NCBI GenBank assembly: GCA_002435875.1
Contig: DIVN01000063.1
Coordinates: 1-7,830 of the forward strand
Direction of reading: 5' to 3'
Length of the DNA stretch: 7,830 bases
From: Anaerolineales bacterium UBA6131
GTDB lineage: Bacteria > Chloroflexota > Anaerolineae > UBA2200
Numbering within the stretch: position 1 is the stretch's first letter; the number at the start of each line of letters is the position of its first letter. A program made the translations under genes and the position numbers. The notes below the pieces were generated by a model that saw only the letters and a list, made by a program, of their open reading frames with translations, was not told where the DNA came from and searched no databases. Shown piece by piece: positions 5,115-7,830 of this stretch.

Positions 5115-6254
5115 ATGAAGCGTATCTATGCTTTGCTCAGCCTTATGTTAGTCGCTTCCGTTTTGCTCAGCGGCTGCCAGCCCGCTCAGCAGTCCACAAC
5201 CTTCAAGATCGGCCTGCTTGGCCCCCTGACCGGCGACGTGGCCACCTTTGGTGCGTCCAACCGCGATGGTGCCATCCTGGCCTTCGAGGAGTGGAATGCC
5301 AAGGGTGGGGTTCTCGGCAAAAAGATCGAGTGGATCCTTGGCGACACTCAGTGTGATCCCAAGGCAGCAGCCGACGCGGGCAAGAAGGTCATCGACGAGG
5401 ACAAGGTGAAATTCATCGTCGGTGCTGTTTGCTCCAGTGCTTCCATCCCCATCGCCCAATACGCGAACGAGAAGAAGGTGCTGCAGATCAGCGGCACTTC
5501 GACCAACCCGTTGGTCACCGTCGGTGAGGACGGCAAGGTCAAGCCCTACACCTTCCGTGCCTGCTTCGACGACCCCTTCCAGGGCAGCGCTATCGCAGCC
5601 ATCGCGCTGAATCAACTCCAAGCCAAGACGGCCGCCGTCGTCTACGACTCTGGCAACGACTACATCAAGGGCTTGGCTGAGTACTTCAAGGCTGCCTTTG
5701 AGGCCAAGGGTGGCAAGATCCTCGTCTGGGAAGCGTTCGTCAAAGAGGATACTGACTTTTCGGCGATCCTCTCCAAGGTCAAGGATGCTAACCCTGACGT
5801 CTTTGTCGTGCCGACCTACTATGACAAGATGAACCTGATTGGTGCGCAGGCCAAGCAGAAGGGCATCACCGCCCCGATGATCGGCGGCGATGGCTGGGAT
5901 TCTGCGGACCTGGATACCGCGGCTGCTGACGGTGGCTACTTCACCAACCACTATGCGCCGAGTGACCCGCGCCCGATCGTTCAGAACTTTGTCAAGTCCT
6001 ACCAGGCCAAGCACAACGTCGTACCGGATGCTCTGGCCGCTCTGGCCTACGATGCCTCGATCATCTTGCTCGAGTCCATCAAAAAGGCCGGCACGGATGA
6101 TCCGGTCAAGGTCAAGGACGTCATGGCCACCATCTCCGTCGAGGGCGTGTCAGGCATGATTTCCTTCGACGCCAATCACAACCCGGTCAAGAAGGCAGCG
6201 ATCCTGCACGTGACCAACGGCAAGGTCGAGTTCTTCGACTGGGCCACGCCATAA
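5115..6254 (+). CDS. LIV-type ABC transporter substrate-binding lipoprotein
   Basis: A 379-residue extracytoplasmic binding protein of the periplasmic-binding fold type I family (Peripla_BP_6), which captures branched-chain amino acids or related amides for import. The signal peptide ends in a lipobox LLSGC (17-21), so C21 should be lipidated. The mature domain begins FKIGLLGPLTGDVATFG (30-46). C80 (GDTQCDP) and C106 (GAVCSSASIP) correspond in position to the disulfide I recall from LivJ. The ligand strand SGTSTNPLVT follows. LAALAYDAS and the VEGVSG/ISFDANHNPVKKAAIL region are typical of the second half of the family. The length is normal. ATG 5115 has GGAGGAGG (5097-5104), 10 nt upstream. 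Permease genes follow in the same direction after a 168-nt gap with strong hairpins, an arrangement that often lets the binding protein be made in excess. The ligand cannot be fixed from sequence alone. Confidence 0.93.
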   Translation: MKRIYALLSLMLVASVLLSGCQPAQQSTTFKIGLLGPLTGDVATFGASNRDGAILAFEEWNAKGGVLGKKIEWILGDTQCDPKAAADAGKKVIDEDKVKFIVGAVCSSASIPIAQYANEKKVLQISGTSTNPLVTVGEDGKVKPYTFRACFDDPFQGSAIAAIALNQLQAKTAAVVYDSGNDYIKGLAEYFKAAFEAKGGKILVWEAFVKEDTDFSAILSKVKDANPDVFVVPTYYDKMNLIGAQAKQKGITAPMIGGDGWDSADLDTAAADGGYFTNHYAPSDPRPIVQNFVKSYQAKHNVVPDALAALAYDASIILLESIKKAGTDDPVKVKDVMATISVEGVSGMISFDANHNPVKKAAILHVTNGKVEFFDWATP

Positions 6255-6270
6255 GTTGTCCACGAGTAAG

Positions 6271-6301
6271 GGGAGGGAGCAAGCGATACGCGCTCCCTCC
6301 C
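6271..6301 (+). terminator. Strong intercistronic hairpin after the binding-protein gene
   Basis: GGGAGGGAGC (6271-6280) pairs with GCTCCCTCCC (6292-6301) over 10 bp. The interior adds GCG/CGC (6283-6285, 6289-6291) around ATA, with only AA unpaired, making it about 13 bp long. No U-tract follows. It probably gives partial termination or shields the 3' end of the binding-protein mRNA. Confidence 0.6.
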
Positions 6302-6332
6302 GCGTCTTGCTGTCTCCGCCCGGCGCGTCGTT

Positions 6333-6354
6333 GCTGCAGGCCTTGGCCTGCAGC
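6333..6354 (+). repeat. Second intercistronic palindrome
   Basis: GCTGCAGGCC (6333-6342) and GGCCTGCAGC (6345-6354) are perfect 10-nt arms with TT between them. In RNA this would be a 9-bp stem with a 4-nt loop. It lies 31 nt after the preceding hairpin and 69 nt before the permease start. Confidence 0.55.
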
Positions 6355-6422
6355 CTGGTCAAGTCGCGACGCACACGACGCGTCTATGAGCAGCCTTACG
6401 CAGAGGGAGCATCTAGATTAAC

Positions 6423-7418
6423 ATGCGAAGATACCTGAATCAGCTGGTTTCCAGTGCGCGGCGACAGTGGTATTTGATACCCATCGCCCTGTTTCTCTTC
6501 GTTTGGCTTGCGACCCGCATGCGTGCCAACCCCGTGCTCTTTTTCCAGTTCCTTGTGGATGGGATTCGTTTGGGATTTGTCTATGCCCTGATTGCGCTGG
6601 GCTACACCATGGTGTATGGCATCGTGCGCCTCATTAACTTTGCCCACGGTGATGTCTTTATGGTCGGCGCCTTCACCGCCTACTACGCTACCACCCGCTA
6701 CCACTGGGGATTCCTGCCGGCAATGCTCCTGGCGATGGTCGTCTGTGCTTTTCTGGCCGTGATCATTGAGCGCGTGGCCTACAAACCATTGCGCGATGCA
6801 CCGCGCATCGCTGCCCTCATCACGGCCATCGGCATGTCCTTCTTTCTCGAATACTTCACCGCACTGGACTTTGTCTTCACGCCCAACTTTATCTCCTACG
6901 TGCCGCTGCCCATTATCTTCCAGCCCTGGGAGATCGGTGGCGTGACGTTCTCCAACGTGATGTTGATCGTGATGGCCATTACCACGGCACTTATGTTGCT
7001 CCTGTGGTTCATTGTGTATCGCACGAAAATGGGCAAGGCCATGCGTGCTGTCGCCTGGGACAAACCTACCGCACGTCTGATGGGCATCGATGTGGACATG
7101 GTCATCACTTTCACCTTCGCTTTGGGTGCTGCCCTGGCCGCGGTTGGTGGCATGCTCTATGTAATTGTCTATCCTCAGATTCGCACATTCTTGGGGGCTA
7201 TGCCTGGGCTCAAGGCTTTCATCGCTGCCGTTTTCGGCGGCATTGGCAGCATCCCAGGAGCCTTCATCGGCTCGCTGATCATCGGCATGGTGGAGACACT
7301 GAGCCAGGGGTACATCTCTTCGCTGATGCGCGATGCTATCGTCTTTTCCATTCTCATCCTTGTCCTGCTCTTCAAACCGACCGGGTTGTTCGGTGAAGCG
7401 AGCAAGGAAAAGGCCTAA
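6423..7418 (+). CDS. livH: LIV-type ABC transporter permease, LivH-like
   Basis: A 331-residue inner-membrane permease of the branched-chain amino acid importer family. It pairs with a LivM-like subunit to form the transport channel. After an N-terminal helix (about 16-30), the family signature runs GFVYALIALGYTMVYGIVRLINFAHG (51-76, in two parts here). The cytoplasmic coupling loop, which should contact the ATPases, is AMRAVAWDKPTARLMGI (206-222). GLKAF (262-266) and the following AAVFGGIGSIPGA stretch are also typical. The hydrophobic N-terminal extension of about 35 residues before the conserved core is a little longer than in E. coli-type LivH. ATG 6423 has AGAGGGAG (6402-6409), a rather long 13 nt upstream, so translation may be moderate. 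The LivM-like gene follows after about 20 nt. Confidence 0.93.
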   Translation: MRRYLNQLVSSARRQWYLIPIALFLFVWLATRMRANPVLFFQFLVDGIRLGFVYALIALGYTMVYGIVRLINFAHGDVFMVGAFTAYYATTRYHWGFLPAMLLAMVVCAFLAVIIERVAYKPLRDAPRIAALITAIGMSFFLEYFTALDFVFTPNFISYVPLPIIFQPWEIGGVTFSNVMLIVMAITTALMLLLWFIVYRTKMGKAMRAVAWDKPTARLMGIDVDMVITFTFALGAALAAVGGMLYVIVYPQIRTFLGAMPGLKAFIAAVFGGIGSIPGAFIGSLIIGMVETLSQGYISSLMRDAIVFSILILVLLFKPTGLFGEASKEKA

Positions 7419-7440
7419 GATGGCCGCAAGAGGAGCAGGT

Positions 7441-7830
7441 ATGACCAAACCAAAGCGCACCTTGCTCGGCCAGGACGTCAAGTTCTGGCTGGGTGTTGGC
7501 CTGGTGTTCATTCTCGCGAACTGGTTCCTGATGCCCCACCTTTCTGCCTTCCGGCAGACGTCGTGGGTGATCTTCCCTTGCATCATGGCCATCATCTGCC
7601 TGGGTCTGAACCTGATCTATGGCTTTAACGGCCAGTTCTCACTCGGGCAATGGGGCTTTTACGCCATCGGTGCCTATTCCTCGGCCATCATCACCTATCG
7701 GCTGCATCAGCGCCTGACCCTGCCAATCAGTGGCCTGAGCGTGCCGATTCCTCCCTGGCTGCAGTGGCTCCTGCCCATGGCCCAACTGGACATCCTGAAC
7801 GTGGATGCCGCCAAGTCCGGCTTGCTTCTG
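7441..7830 (+). CDS. livM: LIV-type ABC transporter permease, LivM-like, N-terminal part
   Basis: The first 130 codons of the second permease are present; the gene runs off the window. ATG 7441 is preferred because AGGAG (7431-7435) lies 5 nt upstream. An in-frame ATG at 7420, two nt after the LivH stop, would add seven residues. A transmembrane helix at about 15-32 is followed by a second at about 42-61. The LivM signature then reads CLGLNLIYGFNGQFSLGQWGFYAIGAY (53-79, in two parts here), with the GQxSLG core at 64-69. The family usually has LGHA where this has LGQW. An insert of about 35 residues after YR (from residue 87) is rich in Pro and Trp and may be an external loop. The ATPase genes livG and livF would be expected downstream. 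Confidence 0.92.
   Translation, partial: MTKPKRTLLGQDVKFWLGVGLVFILANWFLMPHLSAFRQTSWVIFPCIMAIICLGLNLIYGFNGQFSLGQWGFYAIGAYSSAIITYRLHQRLTLPISGLSVPIPPWLQWLLPMAQLDILNVDAAKSGLLL

Noticed and set aside
6361..6386. GTCGCGAC and GACGCGTC palindromes as an operator pair
   Set aside because: They are short, adjacent and made of simple CG-rich words; no spacing or symmetry marks them out as a regulatory site.

Overview
The window looks like a piece of a GC-rich bacterial chromosome. My best guess is Chloroflexota (Anaerolineae-like), from the mix of a baeRF family 3 protein, a LIV-type transporter and lipoproteins with simple lipoboxes; this is inference, since there is no rRNA or other phylogenetic marker. 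Every supported gene lies on the + strand, and no mobile elements, CRISPR, tRNA or rRNA were seen.

Layout: (1) 1-404, the 3' end of a gene for an iron-sulfur protein with a C-X2-C-X4-C-X16-C cluster motif. (2) 539-1690, a bacterial archaeo-eukaryotic release-factor-like protein (baeRF family 3). (3) 1691-1860, a strongly folded gap with three inverted repeats. (4) 1861-4120, a compact three-gene operon: a membrane-anchored thioredoxin-like protein (CVPC), a CcdA-type thiol transporter, and an UshA/5'-nucleotidase-like lipoprotein. (5) 4121-4498, hairpins (one a good terminator) followed by a near-consensus sigma70 promoter. (6) 4499-4870, an orphan four-helix membrane protein. (7) 4871-5114, a gap with several hairpins. 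(8) 5115-7830, the start of a branched-chain amino acid (LIV) type ABC importer: substrate-binding lipoprotein, LivH-like permease and a LivM-like permease cut by the window end, with a double hairpin between the first two.

The main result is in the three-gene operon. The UshA-like lipoprotein gene has one in-frame TGA at 3365-3367, and the same frame continues through the rest of the domain to a stop at 4118-4120. The TGA sits in a C-G-[TGA] motif where relatives, as I recall them, have C-G-C. An 8-bp perfect stem with a 3-nt GUC loop follows 17 nt after it, as expected of a bacterial SECIS element. I read this as a selenocysteine codon (U90), not a nonsense mutation. The domain has also lost most of its recognisable metal-binding residues. 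Together with the thioredoxin and CcdA neighbours, this suggests an extracytoplasmic thiol/selenol redox relay: cytosolic thioredoxin to CcdA (C32/C147) to anchored thioredoxin (C94/C97) to lipoprotein C88-G89-U90. TGA also terminates other genes here, so the code is not generally reassigned.
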